The notes beneath the pieces were generated by a model, which made no database searches, had not been told where the DNA came from, and saw only the letters and a list, made by a program, of their open reading frames with translations. A stretch of 64,000 nucleotides of DNA, taken from NCBI RefSeq assembly GCF_004803695.1, contig NZ_CP039393.1, positions 1-64,000 on the forward strand, in the 5' to 3' direction. The stretch is from Muribaculum gordoncarteri (GTDB lineage Bacteria; Bacteroidota; Bacteroidia; Bacteroidales; Muribaculaceae). The position numbers and the translations under genes are program-made. Each line of letters opens with the position of its first letter. The stretch's first letter is position 1. Positions 28,051 to 36,400 of the stretch are shown here, piece after piece.

Positions 28051-29565
28051 TTACTCCAGGAAGGTGTTGAAGGAGTGGGGGGCGAGGGTGGTGTTGATGT
28101 AGCGGTCGCCGAGCTTGAGGCTGAAGGGGGCTTCGCTGTCGGCGAAGTTGCCGGCGATCACCACGTGCTTGCCCTGCGGATTCACTGCCACGAGCACCGG
28201 CATGGTGCCTTTCTGGTCGCCTTTCCAGCCCACGATGCGCGAGCCTTTGGGGAGGAACTGGCAGTAGTGTCGCGCGGCATAGTACTCGGGCGTGAGGGTG
28301 GCCTTGCGCTCCTTGGAGTCGACGCGTATCAGCGCGTTCTGCTTCCATCCCCAGGGACTTTCGCCGTTGTCGGCCAGGATGAAGTTCCAGAAGTTGTATT
28401 CGTTGCATCCGTTGCCCAGATAGTGGTTGATGAGCTCGAATGTGTGTTCGGCTGCCGGCCAGTCAAAGCTTCCCCAGCCGCATTCGCTCTCCGAGCAGAT
28501 GTAGGACCAGTCGGGGTGCTGTGCCCTGATGGCGGCGAGTATGTCGCGTCCTTCCCACTGGAAGCCCATGCCCGAAATCGACTTGTTGAGCTCGCTGTCG
28601 CTCAGCACCTTCTCCACATGGTCCTGACGGTTGGTGTTGAACGTGCCGAGATAGAGCTTCACCTCGGGATGGTTGCGCTTAAGCGCGGGGGCGAGATAGT
28701 CGCGGTTGAAGCGTATCGTGCCTTCGGCGGTCCAGGCGCATCCGGGGTAGGGGGTGTAGCTGTAGGCCTCGTTCTGATACATAACCATGTCGATGGGTAT
28801 GCCCTGCTCTTTGTAGGCGTCGATGAAGCGGCAGAAGTAGTTGGCGTAGGCGTTAAGGTAGCGCGGATCCTGTATCATGTAGTCGGTCGTGGCAAGCTGA
28901 CGCGGAAACACTCCGTCGCGGGCTCCGGTGAGCTTCATCTCGTCCTCGTCGATTTCGGCCGATTCGGTGCCGAAGAGCAGATAGTTCTGCTTCTCCGACA
29001 GATTGTTGTATTTGCTGCTCACCACGGGGTAGTCGCCGTTGATTTTCATCCAACTCGGCGGACACCACGGCGATATCCAGCAGGTGATGTCGGGGTTATA
29101 CTTCTGCGCGGCGCGGATGAAGGGTATTATCGCCTGCTTGTCGCGGTCGATGTTGAAGTGGTTGAGGTTGAAGTCGCCCTCGACCTCGTCGCAGCTGTAC
29201 CATGAGCGGGCGTAGTCGTTGGCTCCCGGCGATATGCGTCCACGGGTCACGCGCAGGTCGCCGTCGGGGGCGAATACGCGGTGCAGAATCTCGTCCTGCT
29301 CCTCGCGGGTGAGCATCGACAGCGCGTCCCAGTCGAGTTCGTTGAAAGTTATGCCCCAAGCCTTGAATTCCTGCCCCTTGGCGTCGCGTGCCACTTCGAG
29401 CACGGGTGCTGTGGCGGCTTTTTTCTCCATTTTGCCTTTGGTGCTGCTCCATTCGTTGCCTTGGGTCGACGAGATGTGGGTGTAGGACTGTGCCGACATG
29501 TCGGTTGCCGCTGTCGCGAGCAGTGCCGACAGTGCTATTGCTGTGATTCGGGCGTTCATTGTCAT
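28051..29565 (-). CDS. Glycoside hydrolase family 30-like beta-glycosidase, secreted
   Basis: A 504-residue exported protein: signal peptide (NARITAIALSALLATAATDMSAQ in the first 26 residues), then a (beta/alpha)8 barrel of GH30 type. The acid/base glutamate is in MVMYQNEAYS (about residue 267) and the nucleophile in YICSESECGWG (about residue 352); CWISPWCPPSWMK and the early GWGISFNEL-like piece AWGITFNELDW fit the family. The C-terminal beta-sandwich (about 420-504: VAVNPQGKHVVIAGNF) is the usual side domain. GH30 enzymes act on beta-linked xylans, galactans, glucans or fucosides; I cannot assign the substrate. It is downstream of, and 44 bases from, a GH43 gene on the same strand, implying they degrade one glycan together. 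Confidence 0.85.
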   Translation of the reverse strand: MTMNARITAIALSALLATAATDMSAQSYTHISSTQGNEWSSTKGKMEKKAATAPVLEVARDAKGQEFKAWGITFNELDWDALSMLTREEQDEILHRVFAPDGDLRVTRGRISPGANDYARSWYSCDEVEGDFNLNHFNIDRDKQAIIPFIRAAQKYNPDITCWISPWCPPSWMKINGDYPVVSSKYNNLSEKQNYLLFGTESAEIDEDEMKLTGARDGVFPRQLATTDYMIQDPRYLNAYANYFCRFIDAYKEQGIPIDMVMYQNEAYSYTPYPGCAWTAEGTIRFNRDYLAPALKRNHPEVKLYLGTFNTNRQDHVEKVLSDSELNKSISGMGFQWEGRDILAAIRAQHPDWSYICSESECGWGSFDWPAAEHTFELINHYLGNGCNEYNFWNFILADNGESPWGWKQNALIRVDSKERKATLTPEYYAARHYCQFLPKGSRIVGWKGDQKGTMPVLVAVNPQGKHVVIAGNFADSEAPFSLKLGDRYINTTLAPHSFNTFLE

Positions 29566-29609
29566 GATTGGTTTATGATGTTGATGTTGTGGATGTTATG
29601 TCGGTGTAA

Positions 29610-30611
29610 TCAGCGGGTGGGGACTACCGGCTTTATCGAGCCGTCGGGGTTGAACTCCATGCGGTCGATGCACACTTCGCGATGCCAGCCCGGGCCTTTG
29701 TCGCGGTCGATGTACTCCTTGTTGATGCGGTGGTACACGATGCACCACTCGTCGGTGCCGGGGATGTTGAGCACCGAGTTGTGGGCCGGGCCGTAGATCT
29801 CCTTGTCGGGACGCTGGATGAGTATCGTGCAGGGGTCGGCCACCTTGATGGGGCCGAGGGGGCTGTCGGATGTTCCGTAGGCCACGTGGTAGTTGGGCGA
29901 GCCCGTGTCGTCGACCGACCACAGGAAGTAGTAGATGCCGTTGCGGTAGAACACGTAGGGAGCTTCGCGGAAGGCGTAGGTTTCCAGTGTGCCGCCCTGC
30001 GGAGTCATCACGGTTATCGTTTCCTCCTTCAGCGAGGTCATGTCGTCGTTGAGTTCGGCGCCGGCCATGTAGCCGTTGCCCCAGTAGAGGTAGTATTTTC
30101 CCGAAGCCGGGTCGCGGAACACATCAACATCGATCTGCTGCCCATGTCCGGCGGGAGAGTCCTTGACTAAGGGGCGGCCGAGGTCGACAAATGGGCCTGT
30201 GGGGCTGTCGGCCACGGCAACGCCTATCTCCTTGCGGTTGTCCTCGGGCGAGTGTCCGCTGTAGTAGAAGTAGTATCGGTAGCCGTCGCCCTCCTTGCGC
30301 TCGATAATGGCGGGGGCCCATGCGTTGCCGCTGGCCCAGGGCACCTGTTCCGACTTCACGTCGAGCATTATGCCGTCGTCGTGCCAGTCGGTGAGGTTGT
30401 CCGATGAGAACACGTGGAAATACCAACCACCCCATCCCGGCTGTCCGTCGGTGGTGGAGTAGATGTAGTAGCGACCCGTGTTTTCCGAGTATAGGATTTC
30501 GGGGTCGGCGTGAAATCCGGGCAAAATGGGGTTGTGGGCCCGGTCGGATAATGTGTGGGCCGAGGCCGACATGGCGGCCGCGACGCAAAGTGACAATAAT
30601 ATAGTTCGCAT
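29610..30611 (-). CDS. Glycoside hydrolase family 43-like enzyme, secreted
   Basis: A 333-residue protein; the ATG at 30611 starts a clean signal peptide (MRTILLSLCVAAAMSASAH), whereas the longer upstream frame runs through the promoter. Five-bladed propeller features of GH43 are visible: general base Asp in NPILPGFHADPEI, the pKa-modulating Asp in QQIDVDVFRD and the acid Glu in YAFREAPYVFYRNGIYYF, plus WAPAII. Such enzymes cleave arabinose, xylose or galactose from plant polysaccharides; subfamily not assigned. It is the first gene of a two-gene unit with the GH30 gene and has a perfect promoter about 20 bases upstream. No SusC/D pair is nearby, so it is not part of a full polysaccharide utilisation locus in this window. 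Confidence 0.85.
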   Translation of the reverse strand: MRTILLSLCVAAAMSASAHTLSDRAHNPILPGFHADPEILYSENTGRYYIYSTTDGQPGWGGWYFHVFSSDNLTDWHDDGIMLDVKSEQVPWASGNAWAPAIIERKEGDGYRYYFYYSGHSPEDNRKEIGVAVADSPTGPFVDLGRPLVKDSPAGHGQQIDVDVFRDPASGKYYLYWGNGYMAGAELNDDMTSLKEETITVMTPQGGTLETYAFREAPYVFYRNGIYYFLWSVDDTGSPNYHVAYGTSDSPLGPIKVADPCTILIQRPDKEIYGPAHNSVLNIPGTDEWCIVYHRINKEYIDRDKGPGWHREVCIDRMEFNPDGSIKPVVPTR

Positions 30612-30638
30612 ATACAAGAAACGGATATTTGATAAACC

Positions 30639-30670
30639 CAAAGATAGCCAATAAAATCCATCCGTGCAAA
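30639..30670 (-). promoter_or_regulatory. Promoter of the GH43-GH30 unit
   Basis: On the minus strand: TTTG (30667-30670), 20-base spacer, TATCTTTG (30639-30646). Transcription should start near 30632, about 20 bases before the GH43 ATG at 30611. Confidence 0.75.
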
Positions 30671-30706
30671 TCCCGCCGGCCCCCGGGATGATGGGAGCGG
30701 TGTATG

Positions 30707-30730
30707 CCGGTATATAATCCGGTATATAAT
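30707..30730 (+). repeat. Tandem 12-bp repeat (two units)
   Basis: CCGGTATATAAT occurs twice back to back, about 40-60 bases upstream of the GH43 promoter; possibly a regulator site or chance. Confidence 0.5.
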
Positions 30731-30858
30731 AATGTGTAATGTTTGGAATGGATGGGAAATGGGGGCATGACGCATAGAGCGTTATATATGGGTATGGATG
30801 CTTGATGGGATGCAATTTCCCCACACTTCATTAGCAAATCCGCGCGTTAGCGCTTAGA

Positions 30859-30974
30859 GCTGCGATAGCTGCTCAATAAGGTTAGCCCCATGCTGCACGT
30901 GCCTTTAGGTACGTGCAGCATGGGGTCATGTGCAGGTTCCCCACCATACCGAGGGCTGCGTTAGCTGCCCAATA
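30859..30974. repeat. Composite intergenic repeat: direct repeats around a 15-bp-stem hairpin
   Basis: GCTGCGATAGCTGCTCAATA (30859-30878) and GCTGCGTTAGCTGCCCAATA (30955-30974) match at 18 of 20 bases. Between them CCCCATGCTGCACGT (30886-30900) pairs perfectly with 30911-30925 around a 10-base loop. The hairpin could block transcription between the invertible promoter on the right and the GH43 unit on the left. Confidence 0.65.
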
Positions 30975-31033
30975 GATGCCATCATCCCAGGGGATGGGGG
31001 TGCAGAGCGGGGATGTTAAAGTGAAAGGGGAAA

Positions 31034-31225
31034 TAGTATCTCTTGGTAGGAGATACTAACTAAGAGATTACAAATCTATGTAAAATGTTTGAATTAAACA
31101 AAATATTTTTTGGATAAAATGTGTTCAAGATGCTTAAAATTATTCGGTCAATTTTAACTTAAAATCACAACCCACCTGGCCCTCAGCCCCTTACCCCACG
31201 TAGTATCTCCTACCAAGAGATACTA
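31034..31225. promoter_or_regulatory. Invertible promoter segment (25-bp inverted repeats)
   Basis: Two perfect 25-bp inverted repeats, 31034-31058 and 31201-31225, flank 142 bases. Each repeat is itself two 9-bp inverted arms (TAGTATCTC and GAGATACTA) around an asymmetric 7-bp core (TTGGTAG on the left, CTACCAA on the right), which is the architecture of a tyrosine-recombinase crossover site. The enclosed DNA has no ORF but contains a perfect promoter. The core asymmetry means recombination between the two sites would invert, not delete, the segment. No recombinase gene lies in the window, so one encoded elsewhere would be needed. Confidence 0.8.
31071..31102 (-). promoter_or_regulatory. Promoter inside the invertible segment, now pointing left
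   Basis: Minus strand TTTG (31099-31102), 20-base spacer, TAGATTTG (31071-31078): an exact match to the Bacteroides consensus. As sequenced it fires away from the lipoprotein gene at 31397. After inversion the -7 box would lie at about 31181-31188 and transcription would start near 31195, giving a leader of about 200 bases before the lipoprotein ATG. No comparable rightward promoter exists in the segment now; TAATTTTG at 31258-31265 lacks a -33 box. Confidence 0.75.
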
Positions 31226-31396
31226 TGCGAGGAGGCCTTATCGATTAGGATATATAGTAATTTTGAGGAAAACGCTTACAGAGTTCAAAGTGTGGGATAG
31301 ACCATGAAATTACTGTATTGCAGAATGTTAAACTATATTTTTAGTATTTTTTAATAATTATTTAACCCAATTATTTACCATTTAAGTAAAACTACA

Positions 31397-34231
31397 ATGA
31401 AAAAGTTGACTTACTTAGTCGCTTCGCTGTTGACTACAGCGACAGTCGGTATGACTTTCACCGGCTGTATCGACAATGATGAGCCCTACGGCATTGAGCA
31501 ACTGCGTGGTGCCAAGGCTGAATTGCTTAAGTCCAAGAAGGCTCTTATTGAGGCTGATGCTCAGTATAAGCTTGCTTTGGCTGAGGCTGAAAAAGTGAAG
31601 GCTGCTGCTGAAGCTGCCAAGTTTGATGCCGAGCGTGCAAAAACCGAAGCTGAAATCGCTGAAATTCGTCAGAGAATGGATGATGCAGCACGCATTGCCG
31701 AGCAGACGTTGCAGAATCTCAAGGTTGCTTATGAGCAGGCCCTTTTGGCCTACGAGAAGGAAAGATTGGAACTCTCTCAACAGCAGCAGACTATTCTCGA
31801 TGGATTCTACAGAAAATACTTCACCGCTCTTAACAATTACAACGAGAAGTATATGGAGTATGTGAGAGCCCAGAAGGATCTTGTAGCGAATGCTCTCGAC
31901 CCCGATGGTATTGCTTATGATGCCAAGAAGCGTGTAGAAGATGCTGTTGCCAACGCTCAGAAGGCTCTTGATGACGCTCAGGCCAATATCGAGGACTATA
32001 ATGAGCAGCTCGCCGACGCAAAGACCTGGAAGCCTTCGGAACTCGGCGCAAAACTCACCGCTTATCAGGATCAGGTTGAGGAAAATACCGAGAAGATGAA
32101 GCTCATTGACCTTACTATTGCTGAAAACAACAACGAAAGCGAAGAGGGTAAGGCTCTTGTAGCAGCAAAGAAGGCTTTAGACGCTCTGTATAACGAAGAG
32201 GTAGAGATTCCGGCTTATACTTTCAATGCCGATGGCGCAATCACTATCCCCGGCTTGACTGAACCTGAGGAAGTTATAGGTGAAGGATGGAGCTATACTT
32301 GGAATAGTCAATACGGCTACCACGGTTATAATGACGCTTTTAACCGCCTTGGTAATTTCAAGAATAGCATTCGCCGTTATGTCCTTGATGACAACGATGT
32401 TGAGTGGACTAAGGCAGAAATCAATAACCTTGAGGCTGAAAAGAAGGAAAAAACTGCTGAATTCGACAACCTGTTTGCCGGCTGGAAGATGTTTGCCGAC
32501 GCTTATAATGTAGGTGCTGCTCCCAAGTATGACGCCATCATCGGTTACGATGAGCTTAAGAAGGCTGTTGACGCTTACAATGCACAGGTTCCCGCAACTC
32601 AGGCTGCCAAGGATGCATATTATGCCGCTCAGAAGGCCGCTCAGGAGGCTTGGGATGCTTATAACGAGAAGAACAATCTCGAAGGTGATGCTTGGAGTGA
32701 CTATTATGAAGCAGTAAATGCCGCAAACGAGGCTTATAATAAAGCTGTAGAGGCTGCAAATAATGAACTTGACAAAACTATCACCGCGCTTAACAATGCT
32801 GTAGTTAAGGCTCAGCAGGAAAAGAATGCTGCTGATAGCAAGTATATGATTGCACAGGGTTTGGCTGATAAGTACGATGATAACGACCTTAAGGAGGCCG
32901 CTTTAGCAGCTCTGAAAGTGGCTGAAGATGCAGCTAAGGCTCTTGAAACCGCTGAAAAAGCAAGAGATGAGCAGGCTCCTAAGGCTCAGGCAAAGGCTGA
33001 AAAGGCTAATGATCTTGCTGCTGCCACCCGTGACAACGCTATCACCGATGCTGAAAAGGCACGTAAACTTGCCATTAACGATGCTCCTCAGATTGCCGAT
33101 CCGTTGCTTGATGCCGCTAATGCTGCCGATAACAAGGTAAATGAGGCACAAGATGCTTATAACGAAGCATGGAATGAATTAAGCGAACTTGTTAGAGTAT
33201 GGGATAACGAAACTCAGAGTTATACCGGTGTTTATGGCGCTATAGACAATCAAGTTGAAGAGATTAATAAAGAATATCAGTATGAGGAAGAGTGGTATGA
33301 TGGCGAAAATTGGCATACATACACATGGATGCCTGCCTCCGATTATTCATTGTTCTATCAATTCGAGAATGAAGTCAACGGCTCTCAGTGGGATGCAGAA
33401 GTAGCTATACCTGAATGTTCGGTTGCTGATGTATGTGCTTATTCTTCTTCCAACATGAAATATAATATCATCGCTTTGTCAAATAAGATATATGGAAGTT
33501 ACTATTATGATAAAAATGATGACGATATCTTAGGCATACCTTCAGCTCAGTTGATACCTCTTACCAAGGACGATATCGACAAGATGCTTGCCAAGTATGG
33601 TGTAGATGAAATTAACTACCCCAACAGCTATAATTATTATTTTGGCTTGTTCGGAATAACTCTCTATTATGACAATCGCATCGAGGTAGCTAACGCTTAC
33701 ATCACCAACAAGCCTGCTATTGAGGCTGCATTTGAGGATGTTCAAACTCAGATTGACAATCTTGTCGCTTCTCGTGAAGAATTGTCAGATAAGATTGATG
33801 AAGCAGGCAAGGCTGTAGAGGCTGCTCAGGAAGCTGTTGATGAGCTTAACGCTGATTCATGGGCTGAGTATTATGAACTTCAGCGTCAGAATGATGTTGC
33901 CGATAAGATGATTATTGCTATCTCGGCGGCTGCTGAGGCAACCGGTGTTGCTCAGACCGAGCAGTGGACTCAGGAAACTATCGACGCGGCTATCGAGAAT
34001 ATCGAACAAAGCATCAAGGATGAAGAAGAGAGCATACCCGACCTTGAAGAGGCATTGGCAAGAGCTAAATACATCCTTGACCAGTACGAAAAGGGTCTTA
34101 TAAGCTCAGCCGAACTTGCAGCTCTTGATGTAGAAGAGGCTAAGCTTGCAATGGATGCAGCCAAGGAGAAACTTGACGCAGCCAAGGCTCGCCTTGATGC
34201 AGCTATCAAGAGTGTAGAGAACGCTGAATAA
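31397..34231 (+). CDS. Large coiled-coil surface lipoprotein, putative phase-variable S-layer-like protein
   Basis: A 944-residue protein. The signal is a lipoprotein signal with Cys24 (TFTGC), followed by IDNDEP; acidic residues just after the Cys resemble the surface-export signal of Bacteroidota lipoproteins. Residues about 35-300, 400-600 and 760-944 are Ala/Glu/Lys/Asp-rich and strongly predicted coiled coil with many heptads; they alternate with compact, Tyr/Trp-rich globular inserts (about 270-330 and 610-750). No enzyme motif. The following gene encodes an outer-membrane barrel, 50 bases downstream. The pair, behind an invertible promoter, resembles in organisation the phase-variable BT1927-BT1926 surface-layer locus of Bacteroides thetaiotaomicron; I have not tested sequence homology, so the S-layer role is inference. 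Confidence 0.75.
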   Translation: MKKLTYLVASLLTTATVGMTFTGCIDNDEPYGIEQLRGAKAELLKSKKALIEADAQYKLALAEAEKVKAAAEAAKFDAERAKTEAEIAEIRQRMDDAARIAEQTLQNLKVAYEQALLAYEKERLELSQQQQTILDGFYRKYFTALNNYNEKYMEYVRAQKDLVANALDPDGIAYDAKKRVEDAVANAQKALDDAQANIEDYNEQLADAKTWKPSELGAKLTAYQDQVEENTEKMKLIDLTIAENNNESEEGKALVAAKKALDALYNEEVEIPAYTFNADGAITIPGLTEPEEVIGEGWSYTWNSQYGYHGYNDAFNRLGNFKNSIRRYVLDDNDVEWTKAEINNLEAEKKEKTAEFDNLFAGWKMFADAYNVGAAPKYDAIIGYDELKKAVDAYNAQVPATQAAKDAYYAAQKAAQEAWDAYNEKNNLEGDAWSDYYEAVNAANEAYNKAVEAANNELDKTITALNNAVVKAQQEKNAADSKYMIAQGLADKYDDNDLKEAALAALKVAEDAAKALETAEKARDEQAPKAQAKAEKANDLAAATRDNAITDAEKARKLAINDAPQIADPLLDAANAADNKVNEAQDAYNEAWNELSELVRVWDNETQSYTGVYGAIDNQVEEINKEYQYEEEWYDGENWHTYTWMPASDYSLFYQFENEVNGSQWDAEVAIPECSVADVCAYSSSNMKYNIIALSNKIYGSYYYDKNDDDILGIPSAQLIPLTKDDIDKMLAKYGVDEINYPNSYNYYFGLFGITLYYDNRIEVANAYITNKPAIEAAFEDVQTQIDNLVASREELSDKIDEAGKAVEAAQEAVDELNADSWAEYYELQRQNDVADKMIIAISAAAEATGVAQTEQWTQETIDAAIENIEQSIKDEEESIPDLEEALARAKYILDQYEKGLISSAELAALDVEEAKLAMDAAKEKLDAAKARLDAAIKSVENAE

Positions 34232-34281
34232 TCTCACCGTCATCCAATTAGAAACAACAACAATCATTTAATATCGAAAAA

Positions 34282-35169
34282 ATGATTAAACGACTTTGCA
34301 CAATCTTATTGTCGGCACTTCTGGTCGCTCCCACCGTGTGGGGGCAGACCGGGGGATGCCCCGACAAGGGATGCGCATCGTTTGCACCGCACAAGGGTCA
34401 ATGGGAGTTCTCGTTGATGCTCGGCAGCAGCGGCTCGGTCTATGGCGACGACCAGACCGCCCTGCTCCCGATGTACAACTCCAACTACGGTTCGATCGGT
34501 CTTCCCAACGGCGGGACGGCCACTTCGGGCAACCTGAGCGGCTACTTGAACCTCACAGGGTTTGACAACAACAGTCTTGTAAACATACTCGGCATTCAGG
34601 CCAAATATTTCTTCCATGACAGCTGGGCGGTAAATCTGTCGGCGGGCATGAACATCGGAGTAACTCCGAAGAAGGACTATATCGAGGCCGAATATGAGGA
34701 TCTGGACAACCTCCGCATCCCCGACCAGAAGTATGTCAACGCGCAGGTCAACAACAACTGGTATATCAACGCCGGAGTTGACCGCTACTTCAAGACGAGC
34801 AACGAGCGCATACACCCTTATGTGGGAGTGACGATAGGGATGCAGATGGCCCGCATCCACACCAAGCAGCCCTACACGGGCATCATGGTTGACGATGAGG
34901 ACCTAAGCGACCTCGGCGAGCAAATCGAGGAGGCCGTCTACCTTGCCCCGGGTCGTGTGGGCCAGATGATAGCGCTTAAGGGCGCGGCTGTAGCAGGTAT
35001 CGAGTACAGCCTGACACGCGGCATGTTCCTTGCCGTAGAGTGTCAGCCGGTATCCTACCGCTACGACCTTATCCAGATGGCACCGCAGGGCTTTGACAAG
35101 TACAATCTGTGTCACCATAACATCAAGCTCATAGACATGCCTATCGTAAAACTCGGATTCCGATTCTGA
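34282..35169 (+). CDS. Outer-membrane beta-barrel protein, partner of the surface lipoprotein
   Basis: A 295-residue exported protein with signal peptide (MIKRLCTILLSALLVAPTVWG) and a short Cys-containing mature N-terminus (GGCPDKGCASF), followed by alternating beta strands (WEFSLMLGSSGSVYG, WAVNLSAGMNIGV, NNWYINAGVDRYF, IHPYVGVTIGMQMA, MFLAVECQPVSYRYD) and a terminal strand ending in Phe (VKLGFRF), typical of an 8-12 stranded outer-membrane barrel. It lies 50 bases after the lipoprotein gene without its own promoter and before a terminator, so it is probably expressed only with it. A role as anchor or exporter for the lipoprotein is inferred from this pairing. Confidence 0.75.
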   Translation: MIKRLCTILLSALLVAPTVWGQTGGCPDKGCASFAPHKGQWEFSLMLGSSGSVYGDDQTALLPMYNSNYGSIGLPNGGTATSGNLSGYLNLTGFDNNSLVNILGIQAKYFFHDSWAVNLSAGMNIGVTPKKDYIEAEYEDLDNLRIPDQKYVNAQVNNNWYINAGVDRYFKTSNERIHPYVGVTIGMQMARIHTKQPYTGIMVDDEDLSDLGEQIEEAVYLAPGRVGQMIALKGAAVAGIEYSLTRGMFLAVECQPVSYRYDLIQMAPQGFDKYNLCHHNIKLIDMPIVKLGFRF

Positions 35170-35194
35170 TTTTACAGAGGTACAACAATCCTGA

Positions 35195-35228
35195 AGAGGG
35201 CGGAGCGGCAGCAGCCGTGCCGCCCTCT
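35195..35228 (+). terminator. Terminator after the lipoprotein/barrel pair
   Basis: AGAGGGCGG (35195-35203) pairs exactly with CCGCCCTCT (35220-35228), with an inner CGGC/GCCG stem; CTATAATT follows. Twenty-five bases past the barrel-gene stop. Confidence 0.7.
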
Positions 35229-35254
35229 CTATAATTGACTAATCAATATTGACG

Positions 35255-35824
35255 ATGAAGACAATCAATTTTATTGTGACGCTGCTTCTTGTGGCTGCAT
35301 TTACGGCCTGCGGCAGCGGAGCATCCAACAAGCCCGAATGTACGGTGACTATAGTGTCGCCGGGCGAGGAGTATGCGCAGGCGGTGCTCTACGATGTCGA
35401 CAACCGGGTGCTTGACTCGGTGGTGTTCAGCAACAACGAAGCTGTGATGGTGCGCCGCGACACGGCCGAGATGCCCTATCTGGGCTTTCTGCGCTTCTAC
35501 AATCCGGCCGACTCGCTCGACTTTATCGAGCTTCCGATGGCGGTTGAGCGCGGCGACGTGAACATCGACCTGAGCCACGGCATCGGCCTGTCGGGCACGC
35601 CGCTTAACGAGCGTGTTCACGGGTTCCTGATAGCTCGCGCACGGCTTAACTCGCAGTTTGACATCGAAAACGACACTACCGTGACGGTGGAGGGGCTTCG
35701 CAAGGCGTTCTCGCAGTTCTACGTTGAGCAGATTAATGCCAACCGTGATAATGTGTTGGGCGACTTCCTTCGTGAATCCTACGGAATCCACGTTCTGCCG
35801 GCCGACCGCCCGAAGCTGAAGTGA
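35255..35824 (+). CDS. Lipoprotein with DUF4369-like domain
   Basis: A 189-residue protein with lipoprotein signal (LLLVAAFTAC, Cys19 counted from the ATG at 35255; the TTG two codons earlier is not preferred). The body (VTIVSPGEEYAQAVLYDVDNRVLDSVVF... broken beta strands, then NERVHGFLIARARL and LRKAFSQFYVEQINANRDN) resembles the N-terminal DUF4369 region that in Bacteroidota often precedes a TlpA-type thioredoxin domain, but here the thioredoxin part is absent: the protein stops after GIHVLPADRPKLK. It may be a naturally short family member or a truncation. It follows the terminator of the barrel gene, so it may be a separate unit. Confidence 0.6.
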   Translation: MKTINFIVTLLLVAAFTACGSGASNKPECTVTIVSPGEEYAQAVLYDVDNRVLDSVVFSNNEAVMVRRDTAEMPYLGFLRFYNPADSLDFIELPMAVERGDVNIDLSHGIGLSGTPLNERVHGFLIARARLNSQFDIENDTTVTVEGLRKAFSQFYVEQINANRDNVLGDFLRESYGIHVLPADRPKLK

Positions 35825-35918
35825 CGGGGTTGCGCGGCCGCGGTGGCGGTTGCTGTTGCTTATGCGGGCTTTTGCCTCGCTTTGGCGGGTATAAAATATA
35901 ATAGGCACGCGCTTATTA

Positions 35919-35979
35919 GCTGTGGGGCTGTCCGGCCTAAAGCAATACGGTGGGGCATTAGCCGGGCAGCCACCGCAGC
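35919..35979 (+). terminator. Long imperfect hairpin after the DUF4369-like gene
   Basis: GGCTGTCCGGC (35926-35936) pairs with GCCGGGCAGCC (35961-35971) with one G-U or mismatch; pairing extends outward to 35919 and 35979 imperfectly. A pyrimidine-rich stretch follows. Probable terminator or intergenic repeat. Confidence 0.4.
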
Positions 35980-36025
35980 TCCTCTCCCTTCTTTACCAAC
36001 ATAAAACCGTAAATTATTGAAAAAG

Positions 36026-36373
36026 ATGGATATATGCGATCGCATCAATGCGATAATACAACATGAGAATATGAATGTTTCATCGTTTGCGCGTCACATC
36101 GGAGTCGGCGACCAAACGGTGAGGGGCGTCGTGGTTATGCGCCGCAACAAACCCGGCTACGACTTCCTGCTGAAGGTGGTAAGGGCATTTGACTGGCTTG
36201 ATACCGACTGGCTCATCACCGGCGAGGGCAACATGGTGCGCAGTCTGAAGCAGCAGCCCGACGCCGCGCCCGTCACCGACCAGGTCGACGCCCTCTTGAC
36301 AATCATCCGCGAAAAAGACGAACGCATCGAGCAGCTCATCCGCGAAAACACCCTCCTCCGCCACAACCCGTAA
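36026..36373 (+). CDS. Small helix-turn-helix protein with C-terminal coiled coil
   Basis: A 115-residue protein. Residues about 3-65 look like a phage-repressor/XRE type helix-turn-helix (ICDRINAIIQHENMNVSSFARHIGVGDQTVRGVV, here cited in parts: INAIIQHENMNVSSFA, GVGDQTVRGV) ending with DTDWLITGEGNM, the usual end of this domain. Residues 85-112 form a short coiled coil (LLTIIREKDERIEQLIREN) that would dimerise it. Such short proteins are abundant in gut Bacteroidales and some may regulate neighbouring genes, but no target is evident. The ATG at 36026 is preferred to the TTG at 36017. Confidence 0.7.
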   Translation: MDICDRINAIIQHENMNVSSFARHIGVGDQTVRGVVVMRRNKPGYDFLLKVVRAFDWLDTDWLITGEGNMVRSLKQQPDAAPVTDQVDALLTIIREKDERIEQLIRENTLLRHNP

Positions 36374-36400
36374 TCCCGCGCGGCCCAGCGTATATGTGCT

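Noticed and set aside
27994-29205. Plus-strand frame of 403 codons opposite the GH30 gene
   Set aside because: Shadow of the GH30 gene; Val/Gly/Ala-rich with no domain and no ribosome-binding context.
30612-30824. 71-residue N-terminal extension of the GH43 protein
   Set aside because: The GH43 promoter lies inside this stretch and a proper signal peptide starts at 30611.
31258-31265. TAATTTTG as a constitutive promoter for the lipoprotein gene
   Set aside because: No TTTG or TTG lies 19-21 bases upstream; kept only as a possible weak start.
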